Source of the DNA: JBFHQE01 sp041592335
GTDB taxonomy: Bacteria; Pseudomonadota; Gammaproteobacteria; Thiohalobacterales; Thiohalobacteraceae
Assembly (NCBI GenBank): GCA_041592335.1
Contig: JBFHQE010000019.1
Coordinates: forward strand, 1-48,288
Length of the DNA stretch: 48,288 nucleotides
Direction of reading: 5' to 3'
Shown here: positions 17,397 to 25,729 of the stretch, in pieces
Numbering within the stretch: the stretch's first letter is position 1
Layout: each line of letters opens with the position of its first letter
The notes under the pieces: generated by a model
The model's input: only the letters and a program-made list of their open reading frames with translations
Told to the model about the DNA's origin: nothing
The model's database searches: none
Program-made: the position numbers and the translations under genes

Positions 17397-18194
17397 ATGA
17401 ATCAATCCAGCCTGTACGGTCTGATCGGTGGCTTTGTCCTGATCTGCCTGATGGTACTGATGTCGCCCGAAAGCATCGGCACCTTTTTCAATATCACCGG
17501 CCTGCTGGTGGTCATTGGCGGGACCATCGCCGCGACCCTGGTCAGCCGTCCGCTGAAAGACATCAAAAGCCTGCTGCAGGGCATTCCCGAGCTGCTGAAA
17601 GACGATCATTGCACCCTGAAGCAGGATATCGATCAGCTGCTGCAGTTCGCCAAGCTGTACCGTTCCAGCAGCCTGCGCACCGCCGAGGCAGCCATCCAGC
17701 AAATGCAGGACCCCTTCGTCAAAGGCGGCCTCAAGCAGATCGTGGATCGCATACCGCGCGCGGAACTGATCAAAAGTCTGCAATGGCAGATCACTTCATG
17801 GCGCAACAGGCAACAGGAACAGGTGCATATCCTGAACAGCATGGCCCTGTTCGCTCCGGCCTTTGGCATGCTGGGCACCCTGTTTGGCCTGGTGCACATG
17901 CTGACCGGGCTCGGTGCAAGCGGCCTGGAGACCATCGGCGCCATGATGGCCTTTGCCATGATGACCACCGTGTACGGCATCATCGCCGCCAACCTGGTAC
18001 TAAAACCGCTGGCCATCAAGCTGGAACGCCGCACGCAACAGCAACTGGCACGCTTTAACGCCCTGCTGGAAGGCATTCTCGATATCCACGCACGCCGTCA
18101 TCCCGAGCTGATGGAAGAAAAGTTCGACAACCTGTTGCTCACGCGCGAACAGGACAAGCCCGAACCGACCTACATGGCGCTGGTCAGGGGATAA
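17397..18194 (+). CDS. MotA/PomA-like proton or sodium channel subunit
   Basis: 265 aa from ATG 17397, which has a GGAG 6 bases upstream; the frame is open further but runs into a repeat. Membrane segments lie at about 7-22, 30-50, 150-170 and 183-203. The motif APAFGMLGTLFGLVHML is typical of MotA/TolQ/ExbB helix 3, and MAFAMMTTVYGIIAANLVLKPLA of helix 4. The cytoplasmic loop carries the MotA-like PRAEL. Paired with a MotB-like gene 9 bases downstream. No flagellar or chemotaxis genes are nearby, so this may drive flagella encoded elsewhere or act as a stand-alone envelope energiser. Confidence 0.88.
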   Translation: MNQSSLYGLIGGFVLICLMVLMSPESIGTFFNITGLLVVIGGTIAATLVSRPLKDIKSLLQGIPELLKDDHCTLKQDIDQLLQFAKLYRSSSLRTAEAAIQQMQDPFVKGGLKQIVDRIPRAELIKSLQWQITSWRNRQQEQVHILNSMALFAPAFGMLGTLFGLVHMLTGLGASGLETIGAMMAFAMMTTVYGIIAANLVLKPLAIKLERRTQQQLARFNALLEGILDIHARRHPELMEEKFDNLLLTREQDKPEPTYMALVRG

Positions 18195-18203
18195 CCTCAG
18201 TCC

Positions 18204-18986
18204 ATGAATTCCATCGCGGTCGAACTGCAACCGGAAGAAACCGTGCAGCCGATTCCCTGGGAGTCGGAAAGCCTGCATTCTTCCATCCAGAACGACAGCA
18301 GCTGGCTGATCAGTTTCATTGATATCCTGACCATTCTATTAACGGTGTTCGTGTTGCTGCTGGCCTACGACGAGCACGACCCGGTTGGTATCAGCAAGGA
18401 AGAAATCATCGTTGAGAATCCGCAGACCCAGCCTTTCCTCCCCGAGCCGGTGATTAACGAAACCATCGCGGAAGTTGTTGAAGAGCCGCTTCCTGCAGTT
18501 CCCGAGGGTGAACTGACGCAGCTGATTGAAGGCCTTGAACTGAACTTTGCCGACAACATCGAAATTTCGATCACGCGTGAAAACATCAAGCTGGAAATAG
18601 AGGACACGATCCTGTTCAGTCCTGCCAGCGCGGAACTGACCGAAGCCGGTATCCAGTTACTGGATGAACTGGCCGCGACGCTGATGAGTTTGCCTTACCT
18701 GATTTCCGTCGAAGGCCATACGGACAACACGCCGATTCATACCGATCTTTACCCAACCAACTGGGAACTGTCGGCGGCACGCGCCACCATTGTCACCCGC
18801 ACACTGATTGCCAGCGGCGTTGCAGCGGATAAACTGCGCGCCATTGGTTATGGCGACACACAACCGCTGGTCGAGAACAACGATGACGCCAGCAAGGCCA
18901 GGAACCGGCGGGTATCTTTCGTACTGGAATTCCCGAAAGAACAACCCGACAACGATAAACAGGCTCTGGTCGAATCCGTGCCTTAG
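18204..18986 (+). CDS. MotB-like OmpA-domain stator protein
   Basis: 260 aa. One N-terminal membrane segment (about 33-53, SWLISFIDILTILLTVFVLLLAY) carries the Asp (FIDIL) that in MotB conducts ions. An acidic, proline-containing linker follows, then an OmpA-like peptidoglycan-binding domain with EGHTDNTPIH, NWELSAARA and RNRRVSFVLEF. It forms a unit with the preceding MotA-like gene. The linker is rich in Glu and Pro and differs from the classical MotB plug, so the pair may be a MotAB-like system rather than the main stator. Confidence 0.87.
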   Translation: MNSIAVELQPEETVQPIPWESESLHSSIQNDSSWLISFIDILTILLTVFVLLLAYDEHDPVGISKEEIIVENPQTQPFLPEPVINETIAEVVEEPLPAVPEGELTQLIEGLELNFADNIEISITRENIKLEIEDTILFSPASAELTEAGIQLLDELAATLMSLPYLISVEGHTDNTPIHTDLYPTNWELSAARATIVTRTLIASGVAADKLRAIGYGDTQPLVENNDDASKARNRRVSFVLEFPKEQPDNDKQALVESVP

Positions 18987-18989
18987 AAT

Positions 18990-19313
18990 CTAACGCCCAC
19001 GATACTGGCGCGAGTTTGCCCATTCCTCGGCGGAAAGGACACCATCACCATCTGTATCCATCTCATCGAATACAGAAGAATCTTTCTTGTTGCGCATCGG
19101 ATAACCCTGCTTTTCACGGGATTCCTGCCTTTTCTGGCAAGCCTCCTCATGCTCCTCTCGGGTGATTACGCCATCCTTATTGAGATCCATCGCCTCAAAT
19201 GACATGGGGCCGCGCTGGGCGTATTCGTCATCGTATTCATCGGGACTTGCTACAACTAATGAACTGGACAGAACCCAGACTGGGAGTGACAACATCGCAA
19301 GTTTGTTCAACAT
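18990..19313 (-). CDS. Secreted EF-hand calcium-binding protein
   Basis: 107 aa. A signal peptide (about 1-22, VVA|SP) precedes two EF-hand loops: DLNKDGVITREEH (about residues 43-55) and DTDGDGVLSAEEW (about 86-98), both with proper Ca2+ ligand spacing. Its product is probably periplasmic. It is convergent with the MotB-like gene (stop codons 4 bases apart) and divergent from the di-haem oxidase operon. Function beyond calcium binding is unknown. Confidence 0.88.
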   Translation of the reverse strand: MLNKLAMLSLPVWVLSSSLVVASPDEYDDEYAQRGPMSFEAMDLNKDGVITREEHEEACQKRQESREKQGYPMRNKKDSSVFDEMDTDGDGVLSAEEWANSRQYRGR

Positions 19314-19434
19314 GACAGCACCTCCTTTGCACTACAGCCACGAACATAAACCAGGCTGACCCAGTCTAGTCTTTGACCGGATTCTCACCATGCCGCACAT
19401 CAAACAAGATGAAAAATGTCATAACCGCACGGCG

Positions 19435-19477
19435 TTAGACATACCCGAAAATTTATGTATAATGCGAATCGTTTTCA
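19435..19477 (+). promoter_or_regulatory. Promoter with overlapping Fur-box-like site
   Basis: ttagac (19435-19440) and tataat (19458-19463) form a good -35/-10 pair with a 17-base spacer. The Fur-box-like tgcgaatcgttttca at 19463-19477 starts at the last base of the -10 hexamer and matches the 7-1-7 consensus at about 10 of 14 defined positions. It lies 22 bases before the DUF1111 start codon, so a bound Fur protein would block transcription of the operon. Confidence 0.7.
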
Positions 19478-19498
19478 TTTGGTTTTATATGGATTACC

Positions 19499-20947
19499 AT
19501 GAAGCTCGCTCTCCTCCCGCTGTTAATCTGTGCCCTGCCCGCGCACTCCGCCGACCTCTCACAGGGACCTTCATTTGCTGAACCCGAGCCGGGCGAACAA
19601 TTTCCCGGCGGCGCCACCAGCCATACCAAGCTGCTGAACCAGGACGCCTTCTCCCAGCCTTCAGCCAACATGCCGTTCGAGCGCGAGATGAACTTCAAGA
19701 TCGGCAATGCCTTTTTCAAACGGGTATGGGCTACGGCACCGTCTTCCACCCAGGCATCCGATGGGCTTGGCCCCCTGTTCAATGCCCGCTCCTGTCAGCG
19801 CTGCCACCTCAAGGACGGCCGTGGCCACCCGCCCAATGGCCCGGACGATAACGCCGTCTCCATGTTTCTGCGGGTAAGCATTCCGCCGCAAACCGAACAG
19901 GACCGGCAACTGCTGGCGCAACACAAGGTCAATGTCATTGCCGAACCCAATTACGGCACCCAGATCCAGGACTTCGCCATTGCCGGTCACAAGGCCGAGG
20001 CAAAGATGCTGATCCGTTATGAAGAAGTACCGGTGACACTCGCCGATGGCACGCTTGTAAGCCTGCGCAAACCTGAATACTCCCTGGCCGATCTGGGTTA
20101 CGATCCAGTGCATCCCGAAGCCATGTTATCGCCACGCGTAGCGCCGCCGATGATCGGTCTGGGCCTGCTGGAAGCGATCAGGGAAGAAGATATCCTGGCA
20201 CAAGAGGATCGCGATGATCGTGACGGCGACGGTATTTCCGGCAAGGCGCAACAAGTCTGGAGTGCTGAATACAACCAGGTCATGCTGGGACGCTTTGGCT
20301 GGAAAGCAGGCGCGCCCTCCGTGAACGAACAATCCCAGGGCGCCTTTGCCGGTGACATCGGCATCTCGGTACCCTTGCATCCCAACGGAGCGGGCGAATG
20401 CACGGCCAGACAAACGGCCTGCCAGGAAGCACCGAATGGCAACAGTCCGCAATACGACAACCTGGAAGCAGACAAACAGGTCACTGACCTGGTGGTGTTC
20501 TATTCAAAAAACCTCTCGGTTCCGGCCCGTCGTGATCATGCCGACCCGGACGTTCTGCGCGGTAAACAGATTTTCCACGCCGTCGGTTGCGCCAGCTGCC
20601 ATACGCCAAGCTATGTAACGCGCAAGGACAACGTCAACATCGAACAATCGGAACAGCGTATCTGGCCCTATACCGACCTGCTGTTGCACGACATGGGTGA
20701 AGGTCTCGCGGACGGTCGGCCGGAGGGCCTGGCCGATGGCCGGGAATGGCGCACCCCGCCCCTGTGGGGCATCGGTCTGACACCGGTTGTGAATGGTCAC
20801 AGTTACTACCTGCACGATGGCCGCGCCCGGAACCTGCTGGAAGCCATTCTCTGGCACGGTGGCGAGGCCCAACCGGCACGTGAAGCTGTGATAAAGTTAC
20901 CCCCCCGGGAACGTGACCTCCTTATCCGCTTTGTCGAGTCTTTATGA
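19499..20947 (+). CDS. Di-haem oxidoreductase family (DUF1111) c-type cytochrome
   Basis: 482 aa, signal peptide 1-18 (AHS|AD). Two c-type haem motifs are present: CQRCH (99-103) and CASCH (about 364-368). It also has the peroxidase-like ending HSYYLHDGRARNLLEAILWHGGEA and a DRDGDGISG calcium-type loop, all typical of the DUF1111 group related to the di-haem peroxidases. It heads a Fur-box-controlled operon with an imelysin and a DUF1513 protein. This set recurs in Pseudomonas and relatives and is thought to act in periplasmic iron oxidation or uptake. It overlaps the next gene by 4 bases. Confidence 0.9.
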   Translation: MKLALLPLLICALPAHSADLSQGPSFAEPEPGEQFPGGATSHTKLLNQDAFSQPSANMPFEREMNFKIGNAFFKRVWATAPSSTQASDGLGPLFNARSCQRCHLKDGRGHPPNGPDDNAVSMFLRVSIPPQTEQDRQLLAQHKVNVIAEPNYGTQIQDFAIAGHKAEAKMLIRYEEVPVTLADGTLVSLRKPEYSLADLGYDPVHPEAMLSPRVAPPMIGLGLLEAIREEDILAQEDRDDRDGDGISGKAQQVWSAEYNQVMLGRFGWKAGAPSVNEQSQGAFAGDIGISVPLHPNGAGECTARQTACQEAPNGNSPQYDNLEADKQVTDLVVFYSKNLSVPARRDHADPDVLRGKQIFHAVGCASCHTPSYVTRKDNVNIEQSEQRIWPYTDLLLHDMGEGLADGRPEGLADGREWRTPPLWGIGLTPVVNGHSYYLHDGRARNLLEAILWHGGEAQPAREAVIKLPPRERDLLIRFVESL

Positions 20948-21996
20948 AACGCCTGTTAGTCTTTTTATTACTGAGTTTAAGCCTTATCCAGAATACCAGC
21001 GCTGCTGTGACGCCGGGCGACAACGAGGACCTGTTGCGCGCCGTCGACCGGTTTATCATTCCGGAAACTATCCATCTCGAACAGGCCATGATCATGCTGG
21101 CCGAACATACCGACGCCTATTGCGAAGCGCCGGGCGAGGCTACGCTGGTACAGTTGAAACAGGACTTTCATTACGGCATGAATGCCTGGCAATCGATCCA
21201 GGTTATCCGCTTTGGTCCGATGGAGTACGCGATGCGCGCCTATCGTTTCCAGATGTGGCCCGACAAGCGCACCAAGGTCAGTCAACATCTCAGCAGCTTG
21301 CTGGCCAGTGAAGATGCGGAAGCACTCAAGCCGGAAAACTTTGCCCGTGGCAGCGTCGCCGTGCAGGGCCTGAGTGCAATGGAACGGTTGCTGTTCAACG
21401 ATCAACCCATCAGCCCTTATGAATGCGCGGTGTTACAGGCGATTGCACACAATCTTGCCAGCATGTCCTCCAACCTGATTCGCGACTGGATGATGGAAGA
21501 TGAACCGCACCGCATGTTTATCCTGACCTCGCCCGAGGGCAATGCACTGTATGAAAGCGACATGGAAGTGCGTTCCAAGTTGCTCAACAACCTGCATACC
21601 GAACTGCAGCTGATTGTCGAACAGAAACTGCAGGAACCGCTTAGCAACAGTATCGAAACAGCCAAACCCAAACGAACCGAGTCCTGGCGTAGCCAGCGTT
21701 CGCTGAGAAACATCGGCATCAACCTGAAAGCCGTCGAGCGCTTATACAAAATCACCTTCCTGCCCCAGCTGGACGACAGCGTACTGGCGCAGCGCATCGA
21801 GCAAGCCTTTAACGACAGCTATACTCGACTACGCGATATCGACATGCCGCTTAACCAGGCGATCACGGATGCTAACCAGCGCCCCGCGGTCGAACAGTTA
21901 ATGCAGACCATCAACCAGCTGCGCCTGCTGTTTGCCAACGAGCTGCCACAGGCACTTGGCGTACCGCTCGGCTTTAACAGTCTGGATGGCGACTAA
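20944..21996 (+). CDS. Second imelysin-family periplasmic protein
   Basis: 350 aa, signal peptide about 1-20 (TSA|AV). Imelysin-type helical repeats with YCEAPGEATLVQLKQDFHYGMNAWQSIQVIRFGPM match the substrate-binding half of the family. The GxHxxE motif of the first imelysin protein is not seen; instead GLSAMERLLF occupies the similar position. This divergence between the two family members is normal in the DUF1111 gene set. It overlaps both the upstream gene (4 bases) and sits 5 bases before the DUF1513 gene, so it is part of a tight operon. Confidence 0.87.
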   Translation: MKRLLVFLLLSLSLIQNTSAAVTPGDNEDLLRAVDRFIIPETIHLEQAMIMLAEHTDAYCEAPGEATLVQLKQDFHYGMNAWQSIQVIRFGPMEYAMRAYRFQMWPDKRTKVSQHLSSLLASEDAEALKPENFARGSVAVQGLSAMERLLFNDQPISPYECAVLQAIAHNLASMSSNLIRDWMMEDEPHRMFILTSPEGNALYESDMEVRSKLLNNLHTELQLIVEQKLQEPLSNSIETAKPKRTESWRSQRSLRNIGINLKAVERLYKITFLPQLDDSVLAQRIEQAFNDSYTRLRDIDMPLNQAITDANQRPAVEQLMQTINQLRLLFANELPQALGVPLGFNSLDGD

Positions 21997-22001
21997 CACT
22001 C

Positions 22002-23090
22002 ATGCAGCGCCGTGACTTTATCAAGGCAGGACTCGGCCTTTCCCTGCTCGCCTGTTTACCGGTTAAGGCGCAGGCACAACGCACGGCATTCTTCAGCTGC
22101 CGCGCCGACACCCAGGGTCGCTACTTCATCAGTGGCATCGACCGGCAAGGTCAGCTGCAACTGGACATCGCCCTGCCCGGACGCGGTCATGGCATGCAGT
22201 TGCATCCGCAGCGCCCGGAACTGCTGGTGTTTTCACGCCGTCCCGGTACGTTTCTCTGGGTTGTTGACCTCGCCACGCAACAGGTCAGTCATAAAATCAC
22301 CAGTCCCGCTGGTCGGCATTTTTACGGCCATGGCAGTTTTTCCCGGGACGGGCGCTACCTGTTCACCACCGAGAATGAGTATGAAACAGCGCGTGGCGTC
22401 ATTGCGGTCTATGACAGCCATGATCATTACCGTCGCCTGGATGAGTTTGACAGTCATGGTATCGGCCCGCACGAACTGGTCACCCTGAACCAGGCCAATG
22501 TACTGGCCGTTGCCAATGGCGGTATCCAGACCCATCCCGACTTTCAGCGCACCAAGCTCAATCTCGATAGCATGGACCCCAGCCTGGCCTACATTGATCT
22601 GGCCAACGGCCAGCTGCTCGACGCCTACCGACCACCGGCGCAACATCACCAGCTCAGTATTCGGCACCTCAGCCTGACCCATGACGATACCCTCTGTATC
22701 GCCATGCAGTACGAAGGCGCGGCCAACGAACATCCGCCCCTGATTGCCATGCACAAGGGTGAAGATAAATTGCAGTTCGTTGAACTGCCCGAGGCGCTCA
22801 ACCATTCGCTGAACAATTATTGCGGCAGTGTCTGCACGGACAGCAGCAATGAATGGTTTGCCATCTCCGCGCCGCGCGGCGGCCGCATCATCTTCATCGA
22901 TACTCACAACAGCAAACAACCGACAACGCTATCGATGCAAGACGGCTGCGGCATTACATCGGGCACGGAACCGGGTGAGTTTTATATCAGCAGTGGCGAT
23001 GGCTCTTTACTGCGATATCGGGTCAACGGCACACGGGATGTTTTGAAAAGCGCAGATAACCAGGTGAAGTGGGACAACCACATGATCTAG
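22002..23090 (+). CDS. DUF1513 family Tat-exported beta-propeller protein
   Basis: 362 aa. The N-terminus MQRRDFIKAGLGLSLLAC is a twin-arginine signal. The rest is a seven-bladed-propeller-like DUF1513 protein with repeated GHGMQLHPQRPELLVFSRRPG and FYGHGSFSRDGRYLFTTENE-type blades. DUF1513 proteins are regularly encoded at the end of imelysin/DUF1111 iron operons. Export by the Tat route suggests a cofactor or a folded state before export. Its stop overlaps the convergent GFA gene by 4 bases. Confidence 0.9.
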   Translation: MQRRDFIKAGLGLSLLACLPVKAQAQRTAFFSCRADTQGRYFISGIDRQGQLQLDIALPGRGHGMQLHPQRPELLVFSRRPGTFLWVVDLATQQVSHKITSPAGRHFYGHGSFSRDGRYLFTTENEYETARGVIAVYDSHDHYRRLDEFDSHGIGPHELVTLNQANVLAVANGGIQTHPDFQRTKLNLDSMDPSLAYIDLANGQLLDAYRPPAQHHQLSIRHLSLTHDDTLCIAMQYEGAANEHPPLIAMHKGEDKLQFVELPEALNHSLNNYCGSVCTDSSNEWFAISAPRGGRIIFIDTHNSKQPTTLSMQDGCGITSGTEPGEFYISSGDGSLLRYRVNGTRDVLKSADNQVKWDNHMI

Positions 23091-23479
23091 TTTTTAGGCA
23101 ACGCCGGGTCCATGTAATCCCAGGCATGCGCATTCTGCGCAAACACTATTCTTTTAGGATGAAATAGCGCCGGGTTATCCAGACTCGCGGCAGCGATCAA
23201 CAGAATATCCGGCTTGCCGCTGGTGAAACCCAGCACCGGACTGCCGCACAACGGGCAGAAGCCTCGACTCACGGTGCTGCCATCATCCGCCCGCTGGTCG
23301 AAGAAACGTAATTCACCGCTGATGGCGACCGCTTCTTTCGGCATCACGAACAAGGAACTATGCCCGGTACCGGTTGCATGCTGACATTGCCGACAATGAC
23401 AGTGAAGGGCATTCAGGGGTTCAGCATTCGCGGAATAACGCACCGCGCCACAGGCACAACCACCGCTATACTCACTCAT
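23087..23479 (-). CDS. GFA (glutathione-dependent formaldehyde-activating) family protein
   Basis: 130 aa from ATG 23479; the longer open frame upstream is in the next gene. Zinc-binding cysteines are arranged as CACGAVRY, HCHCRQC and CPLCGSP, the CENP-V/GFA fold. Function of most members is unknown despite the family name. The start overlaps the last bases of the amidohydrolase remnant by 8 bases, which suggests an old operon of five minus-strand genes (23087-24832). Confidence 0.9.
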   Translation of the reverse strand: MSEYSGGCACGAVRYSANAEPLNALHCHCRQCQHATGTGHSSLFVMPKEAVAISGELRFFDQRADDGSTVSRGFCPLCGSPVLGFTSGKPDILLIAAASLDNPALFHPKRIVFAQNAHAWDYMDPALPKN

Positions 23480-24096
23480 TGGTCTCATCCTCCGCCACAC
23501 GATAAAACGCCATCGCGTTAGTATAGAAAACCTTTCGCGCGGCCGCCTCGCCCAGCGCCTCGATAACCGTATAAAAGTCCTCATCCGCATAAGGACGGGG
23601 CGCCCGTGTCGACGGCAGATCGGTACCGAACATCAAGGCGGCGGGATTTTCGCGATAAATGGCTGCCAGCGCCGGACGCACGTCGAAATCAACACGGCCA
23701 AAGCCGGTCGCCTTGATATGCACGCCGCGCCATGGACTCCAGTTGCGCTACCTCTTCCGATCCCCCGCGGCGCAGATTAAACCGCACGCCACGTACCCCA
23801 AGGCGATGCAAGCGAATGAGTTCCTGATCGCTAACAGCGTTCGGCAATTGTGTAATACCGACAAAGCCCTTGCCCAGTTCCGGCAAGGCAGCCTCCAGAT
23901 AGGTTTGATCAAACCCCTGAAAAGAACCGGAGACGAGCGCGCCGCCGCGCAATCGGTAAGGGCGTGTTCGCGCAAGGTATTCGGACAAGCTGTATTCGGG
24001 CGGTAATGCGCCCTGGTTGGCGCTTACCGGGAAGCGTGGATCAAAGAGATGAAAATGACTGTCGAAGAGTTCGAAACTGTCCAGCGCCCACGACAC
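23472..24096 (-). pseudogene. Amidohydrolase, broken by internal deletion
   Basis: Two pieces of one metal-dependent amidohydrolase lie in different frames. The N-terminal piece (24096 down to about 23728) begins with a GTG and has DSHFHLFDPRFPVSANQG, the HxH metal motif. The C-terminal piece (about 23728 down to 23472) starts at HIKATGFGRVDFD and includes LMFGTDLPSTRAPRPYADEDF, with the catalytic Asp. At the junction, near 23728, the reading jumps from RRAY to HIKATG. Roughly 40-50 residues that normally carry the middle of the TIM barrel are missing and the frame is shifted, so the product would be inactive. Bases on each side are otherwise well conserved, suggesting a recent event. Confidence 0.82.
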
Positions 24097-24527
24097 TACA
24101 GGCCATATCCGCTGGCCATCAGCACTGCCAGGAGAGGAATCACGACCAGGAATATCAGTTCAAAACGGATAAACCAGACAATACGTTTCGGTATCAGCAC
24201 AAAGGGTTCGCTGCTATTACGCTGCTTGAGGAAAAACAGCGTCGGCACAATCGAACATAAACCCATGAGGACAAAAGCCGTCAACTTGATCATGAACAGC
24301 GGATTTTTGGAATAAAACTCGGCCGGCTTCCCTACCCAAAACCAGAGCGACAAACCCGCCAGCAACACGACCAGTGCCGAAATACCGTAGATCGCGTCAA
24401 ACACTGCCACGCGCCGGATTTCATCCCGGCTCAGCTGCGCCTTGACCAGCACATGCTCAACCACCAGCATCGAGGCAAACACGATAATACCCAGGAAATG
24501 CAGGTAGCGAACGGCAAGATCAAGCAT
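24096..24527 (-). CDS. DUF2214 family membrane protein
   Basis: 143 aa with four membrane segments (about 7-25, 43-66, 78-98, 120-140). The N-terminal RYLHFLGIIVFASMLVVEH is typical of DUF2214. The function of the family is unknown; the His-rich first helix is reminiscent of haem-binding or cytochrome-like membrane proteins. It shares single-base overlaps with both neighbours (start with the stop of the upstream gene, stop with the start of the amidohydrolase), which shows it is part of a tight operon. Confidence 0.85.
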   Translation of the reverse strand: MLDLAVRYLHFLGIIVFASMLVVEHVLVKAQLSRDEIRRVAVFDAIYGISALVVLLAGLSLWFWVGKPAEFYSKNPLFMIKLTAFVLMGLCSIVPTLFFLKQRNSSEPFVLIPKRIVWFIRFELIFLVVIPLLAVLMASGYGL

Positions 24528-24832
24528 TAAAAAACCTCGTCCATGGCAACAGTAATAAATTCAGCGGTACAGGAATTTTCGCCGCAATGAATGACCTCGT
24601 CATCGCTCACGCGAAAGCCCAGAAACGGCCGCACCGACACGCCATCACGCTCAATCATCGACATGTCATCAATGGCACTGGTGAGACTGAAGGCAATATT
24701 GCCCGTCGTTTCGATCAGCTGATCACCTTCCATACCTGCTTCAATCAGCTTGATTTTGATCTTCTCGACAAGGTCGATGACAAAGATCTTCTGGTATTCA
24801 TCAAAAGTTTCAGTTGCTTGCTTAAATTCCAT
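24527..24832 (-). CDS. Hypothetical protein, 101 aa
   Basis: I do not recognise this protein. It is soluble and acidic (MEFKQATETFDEYQKIFVID), helical in the first half and strand-rich in the second (GVSVRPFLGFRVSDDEVIHCG). Two cysteines occur as HCGENSCTAEF. No signal peptide. The stop codon shares one base with the start of the DUF2214 gene, so it is the first gene of the minus-strand operon 23087-24832. Codon use looks like its neighbours. Confidence 0.72.
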   Translation of the reverse strand: MEFKQATETFDEYQKIFVIDLVEKIKIKLIEAGMEGDQLIETTGNIAFSLTSAIDDMSMIERDGVSVRPFLGFRVSDDEVIHCGENSCTAEFITVAMDEVF

Positions 24833-25086
24833 CTAAATATCCATACAAAGTCGGTAACAAAAGTGTAAGCGGCTTTTTACCAGAAAAGCCGCTCAACTCA
24901 AAGCACCGGGACAGTATATCCACTCAGGCCAGCGTTACCGAATCAGCCAGAAAACCTCCACAATCGCACAACTTATCCAGCATTCCGCTGTACTAAACGA
25001 TCAATTGAAGTTGTCCCTGAGCATCATCATGGGACTCTGGTTGAATTGATTGCCGTGAATAATTTCAGAATTCAGGCAGGCGCATT
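24833..25086. other. Non-coding stretch with one strong hairpin
   Basis: No gene was recognised here. agcggctttt (24868-24877) and aaaagccgct (24884-24893) are a perfect 10-base inverted repeat with a 6-base loop. Neither strand has a T run after it, so it is not a clear terminator. The rest has no promoter or repeat I can support. Confidence 0.5.
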
Positions 25087-25266
25087 TTATTCCGCAACAA
25101 TGCTCGGCAACTCGTCACGCAAAAAGTTTGCGAAATGCGAGACAGCCGGCGGAACCCCCTGACGTGAAGGCATAAGCAGGCTGATTTCTGCATTTCCGGC
25201 TCTCCAATCGGGTAGCACACGAACCAGACGCCTGACTCGCAGCTCATCTCGACAGGTGTATAGCGG
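25087..25266 (-). pseudogene. C-terminal fragment of a LysR-type regulator
   Basis: Read on the minus strand from about 25266 to the stop at 25087-25089, the frame encodes about 59 residues: PLYTCRDELRVRRLVRVLPDW, then RAGNAEISLLMPSRQGVPP and AVSHFANFLRDELPSIVAE (given in parts). This is the typical end of a LysR effector domain (RLVRVLPDW followed by PSRQGVPPAV). No start codon, DNA-binding domain or upstream part exists: just before it the sequence turns into unrelated DNA next to a truncated integron attC. It marks the point where the integron array ends in older chromosomal DNA. Confidence 0.8.
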
Positions 25267-25350
25267 TCGTACTTCTTCTTGATGACTTTTCCCATTTGAC
25301 CCTCTTCAGTAGTACAGTGGTAAACTGTCTACCAAAGTGGTGCTAGATCA

Positions 25351-25393
25351 AGGTCCCGCCCCAAAGGGGCATTTCTGAATATTCTTGTTATAC
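25351..25393 (-). repeat. attC6, truncated
   Basis: Only the part next to the gene is left: the R'' core gttatac (25387-25393, plus-strand reading), then the conserved aggtcccgccccaaaggggc part with two substitutions from the other sites. The half with aggggccgagcgaaagcgag and the R' core is missing and replaced by ctagatca. This cassette could probably not be excised. Confidence 0.85.
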
Positions 25394-25412
25394 GTCATTC
25401 TAAAATCCATAA

Positions 25413-25640
25413 CTAATAGTATGGTCCGCCTGGAAACTTTGTTTTACTCAAATCTTTTTTCGTTACTTTAGGATCATTTGTTGTAAATATCACGACATAC
25501 ATTGCTACAAAGCATAGAAAAACACCAAACAATCCTGAAAATGGAAAAATCTCAAAGTCGAAGAATACTGACCCTGCCAAAGCAATTACACCGGCAATAA
25601 AAAGTACAGATGCAACTATTTCGTTTCTTTTAAATATCAT
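25413..25640 (-). CDS. Cassette 6: small two-helix membrane protein
   Basis: 75 aa, not recognised. Two membrane segments at about residues 8-27 and 34-52 are followed by a charged tail (DPKVTKKDLSKTKFPGGPYY). The start codon lies only 3 bases after the core GTTATAC, so there is no room for a Shine-Dalgarno inside the cassette; translation would depend on readthrough, leaderless initiation, or sequence in the neighbouring attC. Its attC is truncated, so this cassette is probably fixed at the end of the array. Confidence 0.75.
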   Translation of the reverse strand: MIFKRNEIVASVLFIAGVIALAGSVFFDFEIFPFSGLFGVFLCFVAMYVVIFTTNDPKVTKKDLSKTKFPGGPYY

Positions 25641-25643
25641 GTC

Positions 25644-25721
25644 GTATAACGATTTAAATCAGGGGCCGAGCGAAAGCGAGGTCCCGCCCCAAAGGGGCAT
25701 TTCTGGATTTTCTTGTTATGC
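25644..25721 (-). repeat. attC5 (78 bp, main type)
   Basis: Sense-strand cores: R'' GCATAAC (from 25715-25721) and R' GTTATAC (from 25644-25650). The 64 bases between them differ from attC4 at one position. R'' is the exact complement of the first core of the same cassette (GTTATGC at 26013-26019), as expected for a cassette that once was circular. Confidence 0.93.
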
Positions 25722-25729
25722 ATATTTTC

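Noticed and set aside
25065..25295. 76-aa open frame on the minus strand
   Set aside because: The neighbouring frame in the same DNA encodes the end of a LysR protein with conserved motifs, so this frame is spurious.
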